Source of the DNA: Oscheius tipulae
Lineage: Eukaryota > Nematoda > Chromadorea > Rhabditida > Rhabditidae
Direction of reading: 5' to 3'
Assembly (NCBI GenBank): GCA_037178975.1
Contig: JASJZH010000003.1
Coordinates: forward strand, 8,060,001-8,124,000
DNA: 64,000 bases
How positions within the stretch are numbered: position 1 is the first letter of the stretch; the number at the start of each line of letters is the position of its first letter. The notes under the pieces were generated by a model, which saw nothing but the letters and a program-made list of their open reading frames with translations, did no database searches and was not told where the DNA came from. The position numbers and the translations under genes are program-made. Below, one piece after another: positions 1 through 12,909 of this stretch.

Positions 1-79
1 CTGTTTTCTGTTTCTTTGCTTTTTTGCCTGTCTGTCTCATACCAGTAGTCCCTTTCAGTTACAAATTCTTTATTTTCAG

Positions 80-3000
80 CTCCTCTCCCGAGCGTTGATG
101 ACGAGCAGCATGCCCAAGGAATGCGAGATGGTCGGCTCCAGCCTCACAAAAGTCTACGACGTTATTATCGAGCTCTACGACATTGCTCCCGCTCTTGTCT
201 TGCCAGTAATCCCTCAAATTGGCATCTTTGTCCAGGTTTGTCTTAAATTTAGATTCAAACATATCAACTATAGGACGAGAAAGAAGAGACCAGGATGGCT
301 GCAATGAAGGCTATAGCCGCGATTGCCCAGAACCCGAATTCTCGACTGCTGGAGGATTTTGGAAGTGTCTGGACCGCGTACTTGACAAGAGCCCGAGATC
401 CCGTGACAAGAATTCGTCTCGCCTTCGCCAAACAGACGCTAAACATCCTGGTCAACGCTACGCAGCTGAGGGGAACACTTTGTGGTCAGTTTTTTTGATT
501 TAGTAATACTTTGAACAAAAGCCAAACAAATCAAGAGTACCTAGGCTAACTTTATCGTATACTTCTATGTCCTGTAGGCAGAAAATTGTCTAATCTCTAA
601 TATTTGGCACGTTCTCCCCAATCAGGAAGCTCCAAAGTGGTTGCCTTATAGACTAGTGTAGACAGTGGGAAATGTCCATAGCGATGCTCTAGACCTTTAA
701 AAATAGAAAGGAAAAAAAAATGCAAAGTTTTTCACTACTCTGCAATTGATTTTTAAAACAATTAGTCGCGATTTTCGGCTACGAAAAGAGCTACCTAACT
801 TTTTGTGAGCAAAGCACTAACTTTCAGGACCTTGAATTGATCCCAAATGTTACTACGAACGTAGTTGGAAACTTCACTTTCATTTTTTGTACTAGCCTAG
901 TACTACTATCTTCTTGTAAACGAACATATGATGCTCTAAATTGCGTCATGAACATCCCACTTCATGCGCGGAATTCCCATAAAAACTTTGCGGCTCAAAC
1001 AGAAAGTGGCAAAACGACGCCAGTTTCTCTAGAGTTAAACTTTTGAACCTTCAATTTTTTTTACCGTTAGAAATACATAATCTTCCTTTACTAAAGCGCA
1101 GTAGTGTCTGTCTGTTATGGTGTCCACATAATTGCATGTTACCGCTAACAAGTTTAGCTGGTGGGGCTGACAGGTAGATGTTGTTCCTGTCGAGCTACCC
1201 GGAGCAACGTTCTGCCAGAAACGCATCTCCCAAACTGACTCGATTTGCTTTGGGACAAGTCAACTGTGGGGGGGCGGGGCAATTTGTGTTAATAGGGATG
1301 CGGCGGACCGCTTGTTAACAATTGTAAGTCAAGAGAAAAGGCCTGCAAAAGTTTTCTCGTAATTTTGTACTGGTAAGGCTAAAAAAATTCTTTCAGAAGC
1401 CGTCTGCCGCCTCTTGAAAGACGCCGACGACTCGATCCGTCTCGAAGCAATGAACAGCGTCTACGAGGCCGCGAGAAGAAAGCTCGACTCTGTCAACGAG
1501 GACGTGATCAAGGGATGCTGTGAGCGAATGCTTGACCCGAAACACAGTATCCGCTCCGACGCTCTCCAAAAACTGCTTGCTGTCTTCCTGAAGGTCGTCT
1601 CCGGCGAAGAGCACACCTCCTCGGATCGTCAAGTCGTCTACACCATCGCCGACATGGCTCTGAAGCTCTTCCGTGCCCCGCATTTCAAGGACGAACAGTC
1701 AGCTTTTCGATTTACCGCGATTTTTACACCCAAAATTGTAGGGTCAAGCTGGAACGAGCCCTGTCGAGCTGCCTTATTCCGTACAAGATGGAAACCGAGA
1801 AGCGCATTAGACACATGATTGATCTGCACTCGAAATTGCCTCTGGCATCGGCAGGGTAAGTCTTCTTGATTGGTTGTCACGGGTTTCGCCAGAAAAAATG
1901 CTACAAGTTTTGTGAGGGTTTCTGTATATTTTAATAGGGTAGAAAGTAGGAAAAATAGGCGAGAATGATTAATAGCCAAGATTTGTGGCAAAAATGGCAC
2001 CCATAAATGCTAGATTTGCTACGTTTTCTGCCATAAAATGTCTCAATGTGTTTAACTCTGCTTGAGGCCAAATTGAAGCTAAAGGATGGTGATTTTGACG
2101 TTGACGTCTGTGACATGAATCAGCCTCTTTTTTGATAGAATAAGGCTGATACTGGCAATTTCGAAAACAGTAATACAGTTCGGTTTTGGGCTAAATTTGC
2201 ATTAAAATTTAGTTATTTTGACCTGTATTGTACGAAAAAAATGTTAAGTGCTCTGCCTCACAGTTCTGAAAGCAAAATATGTTCTCAAATAGTATGATTT
2301 TTACCCTCTACCTCACGTCAATTTAGCCACTAACTTGTGGATACAATTGGCTTTAAATCCACGTACTTTTGATAAAATAGACTAAAAAAAGTCTCCCTCG
2401 TTCAGAAACACCAGGAAATAAAAGCAAAAATGTCATAGCCCGATGCGGGGCTCGAACCCGCGACAGCCAGATTAAGAGTCTGGTGCTCTACCGACTGAGC
2501 TAACCGGGCTAACGTGTGCCGTCAAGGCCAATGGCACCCAGGTTCCTTTGGCATCCTTTTGAAAAAACGCGCATAAATCTAGCATCTTTTGTCATATAAA
2601 TTGAAGCAAACCATGAGCAAATAGCTGGGAAAATTTAACTTTTAAGATAAAGGCGAAAATTAGTAGACTTTATAAGTTAGTCTCCTAACAGTTTGCGGCA
2701 AAAATTGGTCAGTTTAGGGTCCTATTATCTGAATTACCCTTTGAATCTCTCCCTTTAAAGAGACTATAAGGGACAAAATTAAGAAATCTCGACGCTCTGT
2801 TGACTTCTCAGGCGATCTCAAGCGTGAAAAAATAGCTGCATAAGCGCTTCAGCTGCCTGAACTGTTTGGTATTAAGTATTATAACCAACTAATTGGAAAA
2901 GTATATACAAGTTCATAGTTCCTCCCAAAACCTTTTGGTCTGTTTCCAAAACAATTGGGTAGTTGGATGGTTCAGCAGAAACTGTACATTTGGGTGTGAC

Positions 3001-6000
3001 AATTTGTAGGCGAACACCCCTAATTCCTCGACCAGTGAGCAGAAAAACTGGCTATGCACGAGATCACAGTTAGGATCAGCTTTTGTAGCCGTCTAAATTC
3101 TATTATTTTTACAGAAAATTCTAAATTTTACCTCCAAACATTGACAAAACTCACTATCGCAAAATACCTGACCATGTTGAGAGGTATAACAATGATCGTG
3201 AGCTCGACAGCATTGGTTTATATTGTCTGAAATGTTCTAAACATTTGGCATAGTGGGGAAAAACAGACGTTTGGCAAGAGGACAGACATTGTCTATAAAT
3301 TGTTCACTGAACTTTTTGGAATAGTATTCGGCTCCACACTCCCAGACGCGGGAAAAGGGTTCTGGAAAAGAAACTTAATTTTTTTTTTTTTAGGTATTTT
3401 AACGTGCGTTTTATGGTGACAGCGGCTGAGAGAGTATGGAGAATGAGGAGAAGATAGGTGATATGGATGAGTATCTGAAGAGGGAATGTTGGTAAACGGT
3501 ATTCACGTATCTATAGTCTATTTTAAAAAAATAGCATTTTTTCAAACGGTGACGCCGAATAAGGCGCGCCGTTTTGAGCATTTTCAAAATATCTCTGAAA
3601 CTTTGCACTTTGGTTTTTATCTTAGAACCATATTTCTTTATCCGATTGGCAAACCTTCTTTTTTGTCGGTTCTATGACAGCTATTCTACGGTAAACACTA
3701 ATCTGAATCTATTCCTTGGGTTTGAGAGTTTTTGTTCGGCGCTTTAGGCTTTCAAAAGGGTAAAAAGTGTATGTTTTGCAAAATCCTGAGACCTCTTACC
3801 ATTTGAACAGGTCAGCAGAAAGGGCGATAAGAGCCTCCGAGATGAGATGACTTTATATACCTTTGTCTTATCAACAGGGACAAATTTCAAAGTGATAACG
3901 GCAGGGGGAATAGTTAGTACGTATGTACACGTCAGCATTAGGGAGAATTTCTCTCCATTCTCACCAGACTATGGTCTGTGTTCATTTATCTGAAATCTTA
4001 AAGAGGAGATCTGAAAAAAGCATTTTGGGCGGAAAGATCTCGTCACGTTGCAAAGCCATGGTGTTCCCACCTTTGGTCACTAGAATAGCGCCAGACACAA
4101 TATAAGCGCCCAGTGAAGTTCCCCAAACATCAGCCCGGTTAGCTCAGTCGGTAGAGCACCAGACTCTTAATCTGGCTGTCGCGGGTTCGAGCCCCGCATC
4201 GGGCTATGAAATTTTTGCTTTTTTCCAATATTTCTTTGTGCACCTTAAACAATCAGTTTTATGCTCAAATACGCCGGAAAAATTTTAATTTTCGCACTAG
4301 GCTTCGTTAAGGTGAAGAAACAAAATCTTAGTATTTGGGTATATATGAGAGTAGAGTAATGAGAGTTTCGGGTCCAAAATGCTACAAAGCCGACGAGGTG
4401 TGGGTACAATAACTTTTTGGCGAAAGACGAGTCATTTTAAGTAACTCTGGCAATTTTCTACTCAAAACCCTTCAATATGACCCCATTTCCAGGAATCTCC
4501 GTCTCATAATCCTGCGCAACAACTCGTACCTCCGCATCATGAAAGAAATTATCATTATTTTGTGCAAAGAGAACGTTGCTGCCGATGTAAAGATGAAGGA
4601 AATTGAGCAAAGAATCGAGCGAATAGCCAAGGTTCAGCAGCACCCTTCCGGAGTGGGTTTTTGCTCGTTTTTCTCTGTCTGTCTCACTGTTTCTCGCTCC
4701 CTTTTTGACTCTGTCTCTCAGTCTCACTGTTTCTCTCCCTTTCTCTGTCCCTCTATCCTACCCCCTGTCTCTCTTTGACTAACTGTCTCTATCTCATAAA
4801 GTCTCCGTGTATCTCTTATCTTTGTCTCACTATCTCTATCTCACTCTCTTTAGCTGTTCGTGTCTCTGTCCCCCTAGTTCATCCTCTCATTTTTTTTACC
4901 TGTCTTCCGAAAATGGTCATTTATTTCCCTCTAAAAACCACAAAATTTCAGTACATTCAAATGATGAGAAAATTGACAAATTGGCTCGGAGACGACCAGA
5001 CGGCTTTCAACAGAATCAGCTACATTGTTGGAACGGAGGGCGAATGCTCGAAGATTTCCGATACATTGGGCCAATTCCTCTCAACAGTGCAGAATTCGAA
5101 GATCTTTAGCAAGGACGAGGTCACGATGCTACGCCACTTCATGGAGAGACTCGCGCCAATCATTCTGGATAAGCATGGAGCTGTGGTGAGTACTTTTTTA
5201 TAGTCACAAAAGACTAGGGAAAGCATCAAGTGGAAAATACCAAAATGCCACAGCATACCTCTCCTTGACCTATCTCTAAAAACAACAGCCCTTACCACCA
5301 TTCACTACCGTGAACTACTAAACTAATGTCTTTAACCTCTCTAACGAAAAAGAGGAAAAACGACCAGTTTATAGCCTTTTTATAGAGTAATTTGTGCCAA
5401 AAGAGGCGTCAATTTCTTTGCATTTTCCCATCATGTTTGGCAATTTTGTGCTGGCGGTTTGGGGAAAAAACTGTCAACCAGGCATGCACTGGCCCTTATG
5501 AACTGGATGGAGGTGAGTTGGGTTCAACGGCCGTTTTTCAAAGATCACAAGGGTCCCCTCTCTTGTTTCGGATTACGAAACTTTGCATTATTTTTAGTGT
5601 CATCGTTCTTTTTTTACATTTTTACAGCGGGGACTGAAAAAGGGTTGCGTAAAAAGTTTGGAAAAAGTTTAGTGCATGCCAAATAGTGCTCGAAAATCAC
5701 AGAATTCTGTGAATTGGTCTAAAATAGCAACACATTCGACAACAAAGCCCTTTTTTGGCTTAGTTGGAACCGAGGAGCTTGTTTTTGCCCATAGCTAATT
5801 CAGGTAGCCAATAATGAGAGTGGGAAGAATAGTGCGTTTCCCAGAACAGTAAAACCTGGTAACTACAGCGGAAACCTTTTTACGCTCATAAACATGTACA
5901 AGAAATATTTAGACGTGCTAAAGGCTTAGCAAGATCGCTCAGAAGTTAAAACAGCAGGCAGACAGAAAGAATACTAGATTTCTGCTTTCCTTTGGCATAG

Positions 6001-9000
6001 ATTGGAGTTAAGACACACATTTTTCTATTTTTGTAACTACTAAACGTGCTGTGTTCAAGGTAATGGTCAAATGCGCCATCAAGGCCGTCCGCGACTTCAG
6101 CATCGGCAAGGAGGGCTCCCAGGAGGCCTCCAAGCGTATTCTGCTTCTTCTCTCCACCTGGGCCGACCAACTCCCTCACGTCTTCCTTGGCGACGAGGTC
6201 CAGGAACAGCTACGCGAACTCGCACTGTCGGACAATCAGGCAGCAGGTAAATTCAATTTTTTTTAAGCTTTATAACATACAAGTTTCAGTGGCAGAAGCC
6301 CTTAAAGTGATGAAGTTCTCCTATAGTATCCCCAAGGTTTCCGCGGAAGCTACGCGCGCCTACAAAGAGCCCACGATGCGTCTCCTCCGTCAAATTATCC
6401 TCATTGACGACCCGAACTTCTCCAAGTGCTCAAAACATGCCGTTGCCACGATGCACAAGCTCTGTGAAGAATCGGAATGCCTGGACGCGTTCAAAGAGAT
6501 CTGGGTGGTCTGTACGAGACGAATGGACATCGACTGCCCCTCGTGTGTCAATGCTCTTCGCGTCATGATGGCTATCTACAGTCTTTTCCCGACGGAATTC
6601 GAGGCCGAGTACACGCAGATTGGAATTGATGTCGTGAAATCGGTGAGTTCTTTCATCTTTTTGTGAAAAGGAGCTGTAGCTCTTTGGCTTCAAACGCCCA
6701 TAACTGTAAGATTAGGGACTAAGCTGATACTTGACAGATCTTTTTACTTTGGCCATCTAATTGTAAGAATCGTACTGAAACCGCATAAATAGCGTCAACA
6801 AAAAGCTTATAGTCAGCTAGCTGGCCGTGAGAATGGAACCAGCGTTAGGGGGTACAAAAACAGTGGCTCATGCTATACAATGAGTGAAAATAGACAGAAT
6901 AAAGAGCAAACCCCCTCATAAAAAAAACTCTGTTGTTTCGGTCAAAATAGCCACCTCTTGCAGATAATTCTCTCCTCGGAAACCCATCCTTCGGATGCCA
7001 AGGAGATCGACCTCACCAAGGAAAGACTCACCCAGCTCCAGATCCCTAAATACACCCTCGTCAAGGTATTTCACCTTTTTATTGCTATAAAAAAGCTTGA
7101 ATTAAGTCCTTCGCCATTAAGTTCCTCTGCCGCCAGCTGACAGGCAAGGCCGAGCAGGATGCCCTCGCCCAGAAGACTCTCAAATTGCTCAGCGCGTTCC
7201 TCGAATGTCAAGGGAACATTTTCCGAGAGGACGAGACGGCGGAGATTAGTCCCGTCGAGCAGGCCGTCTTGAGGGCTACAGTAGGCAGCAGATTTATCCA
7301 CATGGCCATGCATCCAAAGTACCAGAATATGATCAGTCTGGAGCATTATATAGCTCTCGGAGACCTCGTTTTGGTAGGTTTTTAGCTTCTTTTCTGCCTT
7401 GTACGCTCCAAGAATACGCAACAACGTATTTTAGCTCGTTGCGAGACCCATTTGCCCCGAAATTGAGCTTTATTTGTGGAATCTCGTGGGATTTAACTTT
7501 AAATAACGGACGCGAAACTCGAATTTCTTGCACCGATTTTGATGCTATTGAGTCTCGCAACGAATGAGAGGCAATGGAGCGTAATTTAGACGATTTAGAC
7601 GAATGTATAAAATGGTTTAGGATGAAGCCCACTCGGTGAGGAACTACTTTGTGACGAAACTCGGCAACGGGACGACGAGGAACAAGCTGATCGTGGAGTA
7701 TATGGCCTTCTACGCACTGCTACCAATTCTGAGGGATAGGAATCATACGCCAGAGGTTGTCAGGTTGGTTGTTTTCTGATTCTGACATTTTTTGACTTGC
7801 AACGAACCTACTTTTTTGAACGTATCGCTGTTTCGTTATTCTAAAAATAATGTAGATCGATTGGCTCCAGTGATGACAGATTTGCGTCTTCCTCATCCAG
7901 CGTTCGATCAGAAACGGTGCCCGGTTTAGCAATGCGTTGAATAGTACGGTATACGAAGGTATTATTCACTCCGAGACGTTTAACCCGCCCAAAGGCAAAA
8001 TTGAAACTGAACTAAAGTCGCAAAATAGTTGCTCTTGGTCTTTCTTACCGAGCCCATTTCCAGCTTCATCACAGAGCAATCGAACGTCCTCAAACTGGCT
8101 CTCGTTCAACGAATGCAGATCATACGAGCCCGAAGCCTGAAGCCGCACAACACCCCTTTTTGGCAGCCTGAGTACATGATGGCCTACGCCTGTTTTCTCC
8201 TGGCCGTCAATCCCGTCTGCATCAGTCATACGGACATCTTCAACATGGAGCTCCTGAGAGAGTAATTTGACATTTTAACTGCTTAAACAGCTTAAATTTT
8301 TCAGGTGTATCTGGTTCCTGCTGGACCTCTACCTCCAAAACAAGGCCCACTTCGACTTTGCGCTCATCTACAAGGTCTTCGAGCAAGTCCGACAGTCGAA
8401 CAGCGTCTACGCCCTAAAGGCCGCAAAAAATAAAACCATGACCAGTGAACAGGCCCAGAATATCAATAAGGTTGGTTTTTAATTTTTGTGCTCAAAATAA
8501 TTCAAAAAATATTCAGAAAATGTGGGCGTTGGCGGATCTCGGGATGTGCATGTTGATCTACAGAGCCAAGCTGATGATCAAGGATGAGCCGGGAGACATG
8601 CCGACGCTCAGCTCCAAGTTCTTTGTGAAGGTGACGAGGCCGAATACTGCTGTAAGTTTGGGGCTAATGATCTTGTTAACGATCTGCCTTAAAAACATTT
8701 ACCATGTCCGTTTCATCTCAAAATAACTTTTTGCAAAAGTTTGTCACGCGCGGTAATAAAATCCGGGTCATCCGGCTACGAGTTCAAACTCTTACTGCCT
8801 GACAAAAATTCATATTTTAGTGTCCGGGGATCGAATCCGGGTCTTCGTCAATACGATTGAATATTCTTACGCAGCTCAGAAAGCTCTACAAAATGGTATT
8901 TTACAAAACGTTTTGTCTACGGGCGGTAATGAAACTCTGGTCTCACTTTTAGTGTCTACATGGGCCATATGCAGACGTCTTCAGACTGACAGAGTCGCTC

Positions 9001-11432
9001 GAGAAATTCAGAATTTTTTTCCAGGTCTTTGCCCCTCAAGAAATGATCGAGGACGAGCAGAAGCGCAATGGCAAGCAGCCAGTGGACAGATGGAAGAAGG
9101 CGGACGCCGTAACGCTGACTGGTGCCCCCTCTAAAATGAAGGCTCCGAGGCAGAAGAAGAACAGCAAGAGCGAGACGGCGACGGATTTAGATGACTCAAC
9201 GGCGAGTTCAAGTCGCAAGACGGCCTCGAAGAAACGCGCGCCGAAAAAGACGTTGAAACCGATTGTGGAATTGAGCTCGTCCGGAGAGGAGGACAGTGAG
9301 ACGGGAGAAAGTGATGAGGTGAGTTATACATCTTTCTAGAGCTGAGAAACCAAATATCAGGGTTCCAAATGTCCTTTGGAAGTTTGAAAATGGGGACATT
9401 GTTATTTTGGCTTGTATTAACAACGGTTCTACATTCTCTCAATTCTAAAAGTTGTTATTCCAACACAAATTCTGGCATAGCCAGATTTCATGCTTTGGCG
9501 CTCGCATTTTCAAAAAACTAAAAACACAATTTACATGCGAATTTTGGAGCCACTCTAGCCCTAACTGGATCTTCTAGCTAGGTATGGTGTTCCTTTTCTT
9601 CGAATCTCTAACAATGATCGGATTCTGAGACCGTTTACCAGCTTTCTGCTGTTTTAGACATCATAATCATCTTTAGCGACAAGCAAAAAGTTGCCTGAAA
9701 ATACTATCCTAATTGGTCAAATATTTCAAAGTCGGAGAGGGGAAGGGGACTGAGGCCGGGTCCTACAGTCCGTCCTCTCCTCTCTGGTTTTCTTCGACCC
9801 AAAACTGGGCGTGAGATTGCAGGCTCGAGATTGGATTAGTCTTTTTTTACTAATGTATATTACCGGTTCGTAAGTATATAAAACTTATTCACTTTTCCGT
9901 TTTGCAGGAGGTCATGCCAGCCCCATCGAGACGTCGAGGTGGAGGAGCCTCTACTACTACCGCTCCAGTGGCCCCGAAAGTCAATGGCACCTCTTCGCCT
10001 TCTAAACGGACCAAAGCAGTGGTATGTCCCCTCCTTTTTTGGGATAAAACGACAACTTTCTTTAGAAAACTGTCAGCAGTGATGAGGAAGAGGAAGAAGA
10101 AGAAGTCGTCAGGCCCACACGAAGGCGAGGCGGACCCGAATCCTTCGTCATGCCCTCCCATTCCCTTCTGAACCTCGAACTGTCGCCAATTGTCAAAAAT
10201 TCGCCTACTAGTAAGGTATTTCCGTGCCCGTTTCCCCTTAAAATTACGAAAAATTTAAGAGAGGAATCCATGCGCACAAAGGCTTCGTCAGTTCGACCCC
10301 CTTCCCGGTGGCCAAGAAGCCCAGAGCCGGGAAAATTGTCCTCGACGAGGAGAAGACGTCCATGCCGGTGAAAAATAGCCCAAAGAAAACTTCGAAAGCG
10401 GCGAAAATGGAGGTGGAGGAGCCATCGAAGTCGAAGAGTAGAAGTGTCTCGAAGACGCCAGTCAAGAGTCCAATCAAATCTCCGGTCAAAAGTAAGTGTC
10501 TAGTAGAGACTGACATTATATAGAGCCAGGATTATATAGAGAGGAAAATATCCTGTATTTAGAACGGTGTTTTTTTAGCGTTGTGTCCATATTTTTTTGC
10601 AAGGTTTTTAGATTAGAAGTTGCTCCAGAAATACTCTAAAAACCCCTAAAGAGTACGAGTCTACGAGATCCTGACAATAGAATAGAAAAGAATTGTATTT
10701 TAGTACTAAAAGATCTTGACATTGGTACTTTGTTTCCCTGTGGCTGTAAATTTTCGATGAATCCTACCTTTACAATTTGCAAGAGGTCCTAATCGATCTC
10801 AAAAGACCAAGAAATTGTGTCCAGAAAGTAGTTGTGAACAAGTAGTTAGTTGCAGACGGATTTTGATCACGTTTAGACCCTGAGTTTAACTTTGAAACAA
10901 GTCCCGAGCAAAATCCCTGCCATGACTGAGTTTAGTCGACCACTGCTTTGAAAACTTGACGGAAATTCCCAGAGAAGGTGCTGAAAGTCACCTTGAATCC
11001 TTCCGTAAACCGACTTTGTCCAATCGATCATTACAGCAGCTGTATGAGGTGCTGAAATTATGGCCAGCGAACTTGGTGAACTTTGTGAATCAGATAGAGG
11101 GATGCGATGGAAGTGACAGGACCACAAAGCTCTAAATGGGCTTACCCCCCATTTTCATCCAGTCCCAATCATAATTTTCCAGACGGAACAAGTACCAGCA
11201 AGGAATCCCCGACTCCGAAGCGCTCTGCTCCCGCCAGAAAAGCGGCTGTGAGGAAACGCAAGGAACCCGAAGGTTTTTTTTTTAAATTTTATGCCAATAA
11301 ATCCAATTTTCAGTGGTCGAATCAGCGTCTCCTCCGAAGAAGAGAAATACGCGCCAGACTGCCTCTACGAGCCAAAAATCCTCGCCCTCTAAGGCCACGA
11401 AAACTGCCTCCAGGACACGAGGAAAAAGGTAG
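80..11432 (+). CDS. pds-5 / evl-14 homologue: PDS5 cohesin-associated HEAT-repeat protein (5'-partial)
   Basis: PDS5 binds the cohesin ring on chromatin and controls its loading, release and sister-chromatid cohesion in the nucleus. Twenty exons are visible: 80-235, 274-484, 1397-1697, 1742-1855, 4493-4652, 4952-5185, 6060-6246, 6290-6642, 6964-7065, 7122-7373, 7621-7763, 8064-8261, 8305-8470, 8517-8651, 9025-9318, 9908-10021, 10066-10215, 10260-10491, 11183-11272 and 11314-11432 (stop TAG). All phases agree and give 1236 residues; the N-terminus lies upstream of the window (human PDS5A is about 1340). The long helical body carries family-like stretches such as LKDADDSIRLEAM, ECIWFLLDLYL and LSSKFFVKVTRP. 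From exon 15 on, the tail is Lys/Ser/Pro-rich and low complexity, as in vertebrate PDS5. Intron 4 (1856-4492) holds two tRNA genes. Identity is firm; individual acceptors are hand-called, and aag acceptors are used at 6060, 7122 and 10260. Confidence 0.9.
2438..2509 (-). tRNA. tRNA-Lys (anticodon CUU), copy 1
   Basis: The minus strand folds as a standard cloverleaf: 7-bp acceptor stem (GCCCGGT with ATCGGGC, one G-U), A box TAGCTCAGTCGG, anticodon loop ACTCTTAA with CTT anticodon, and B box GGTTCGAGCC. The body is 72 nt. It lies inside PDS5 intron 4, antisense to the host gene, in inverted orientation to an identical copy at 4133. A weak T-rich stop (ATTTTTGCTTTT) follows the 3' end. The next base on this strand is T, whereas tRNA-Lys normally carries a purine discriminator. 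Confidence 0.93.
4133..4204 (+). tRNA. tRNA-Lys (anticodon CUU), copy 2
   Basis: The body matches the copy at 2438-2509 base for base, in opposite orientation about 1.6 kb away, within the same PDS5 intron and sense to the host gene. The shared 3' flank TATGAAATTTTTGCTTTTTT contains the pol III terminator and differs little from that of copy 1, so the duplicated unit included its 3' flank. The base after the acceptor stem is again T. Confidence 0.94.
4653..4951 (+). repeat. Pyrimidine tract (TCTCTGTC-type) filling PDS5 intron 5
   Basis: Almost all of this intron is a degenerate run of TCTCTGTC, TCTCACTG and TCTCTTTC units on the plus strand, equivalent to GACAGAGA on the minus strand. The same low-complexity motif recurs in introns and gaps between 31 and 48 kb. 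Confidence 0.75.
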
Positions 11433-11572
11433 AAATTTTGCGCCTATGTAGTCCTCCGAATCTGTATACGGTTACTGTAATGATCTGCAACATTTTCCCC
11501 ACTTAATTCACCCTAAATTTCCGCTATTAATATCCCTTAATCATGTGCCAGTCCCTTAAAAACGAAGGTGGT

Positions 11573-11578
11573 AATAAA
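11573..11578 (+). terminator. Poly(A) signal AATAAA for PDS5
   Basis: An AATAAA hexamer lies 141 nt past the PDS5 stop codon and upstream of the convergent MPC1 gene. It is the nearest canonical signal on this strand. Confidence 0.55.
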
Positions 11579-11664
11579 GAATGTGACCCGTTCATTTAAT
11601 GTATATGAATCTGCGTTAAAATCTTACAAATTGCGTACCTAAAATTTTGTATCAAAATCGTCGT

Positions 11665-12900
11665 CTACTCGTCCTCCTTCATCCGCATGGCCTTCAGTTC
11701 ATGATCGCGCTTCACGACGGGGTCCTCGACAATGTGCAGGTAGTTGTGGTTCAGGTAGCGAGACAGCTAAGGTTGAGCTTTAGGAGATGTTTTGGTATGA
11801 AATTTCGTGGAAACTACTAGATTTAGTCGGCTAGATCGCATAGAAATTTTCATCAGGAATTTTACGAAATATTTTTTCTACTACTTACACTAGGAACCAA
11901 CTTGCTTTTGTAATAAATTGTCCTTTTTCCAAAATTAAGGAATCGGAAAAAAAAATTTTTTTTGACAGAGATCGTGCAAATTTTGAGGGAACCTTCTTAC
12001 AGGCTAGTGTCAGGAAAAGGACCTGATCAATATGCTGAGATTGCAATTATCTCATAAAGCAGCTAGATTGGACGATATGCATTATTTTTAGAGAAAAACT
12101 GCTCAAGAATTTGAATGTTCAAAATGACTAACTTTGTTGCCCAATCTGTTACACTTTTAGGTTCACATATACTACGCACGACCTGTCTAAAAGAGCATCT
12201 TTTTTTTTAAACCTGGAAGGAATCACACAGACACACTTTCAAGTATATTATAGTCCTGATCTCCCCTCGTTTTTATCTAATTTTGCCCTCGAAAATCGCT
12301 AAGTCTGTTCTGGGAAGTTTAAACCGCAGTCCTAAGATTGCTCGTGGCGGGACCTTTTTGAATGAAAATGGTTTAAATGAATAAAAACCGTTGAGAAACA
12401 TGAAATTACGCCGGCGTGTTTCTTAGGCATAGGCTAACTCACAGATAAACAGATTATAGCTTCCTCTGTTTTTTTGTTGACATTTTCCCCCGTTGACACC
12501 AAAGACTACCTCTAGACCCTTTTCATCTAGTGTAATACGATCAATTTCCTTCCCCCTTCCAAGCAAAAATCAACCTGAGTACTCTGTGCCGAAAAGTTGG
12601 TCAGATGGCAGGCGAAAAGAAGAAGATTTCTTGGTTTGACATGCCAGGCGAAACGCATAAAGACGGAGGAATAGATGATCAGGGCTGATGTCATTGCCGG
12701 GCTGATCATTGTCGGGTCTTTCTAAGTTTATTAGTTATGATTTAGCACAAGAAACTCACTTTTAAGTCAGCTAGAGCAGCCAGAGGCAATCCCCAATTGG
12801 CTACAGGGCCCCAGAAATGTGTGGACAAGAAGTAGGCCTTCCATTCGGCCGCACTGTACTGACGAAAGTAGCCACCGACAGCCTGGGCAACTTTTGACAT
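11665..12900 (-). CDS. mpc-1: Mitochondrial pyruvate carrier 1 (MPC1)
   Basis: MPC1 pairs with MPC2 in the inner mitochondrial membrane to import pyruvate. Exons on the minus strand are 12900-12760, 12721-12575 and 11766-11665 (stop TAG); they join in phase to 129 residues (human MPC1 is 109). Exon 1 carries the diagnostic [18 protein letters not shown] motif and exon 2 carries [19 protein letters not shown], both near-identical to animal MPC1. The C-terminal 33 residues (starting [12 protein letters not shown]) are longer and more charged than in vertebrates. An acceptor (ttttcag) 9 nt before the ATG has no local donor and is probably a trans-splice site. Two long introns (about 810 and 38 nt) flank exon 2. 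The gene converges on PDS5 with about 230 bp between the stops. Confidence 0.93.
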
Positions 12901-12909
12901 TCTTCGGGT

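Larger units (their letters stand above)
1856..4492 (+). other. PDS5 intron 4 apart from the two tRNA genes
   Basis: This is the largest PDS5 intron, at 2.6 kb. Outside the tRNA genes I see AT-rich unique sequence with no exon in phase with the host and no convincing ORF. Short open frames such as 3486-3677 have no family resemblance. Confidence 0.5.

Noticed and set aside
4653-4951. Possible CRISPR or tandem array
   Set aside because: It is a degenerate pyrimidine microsatellite without regular repeat-spacer spacing, in a eukaryotic intron.
5490-5513. Possible small extra PDS5 exon before a gtgagt donor
   Set aside because: Exons ending at 5185 and starting at 6060 already join in phase; the candidate has no family match.
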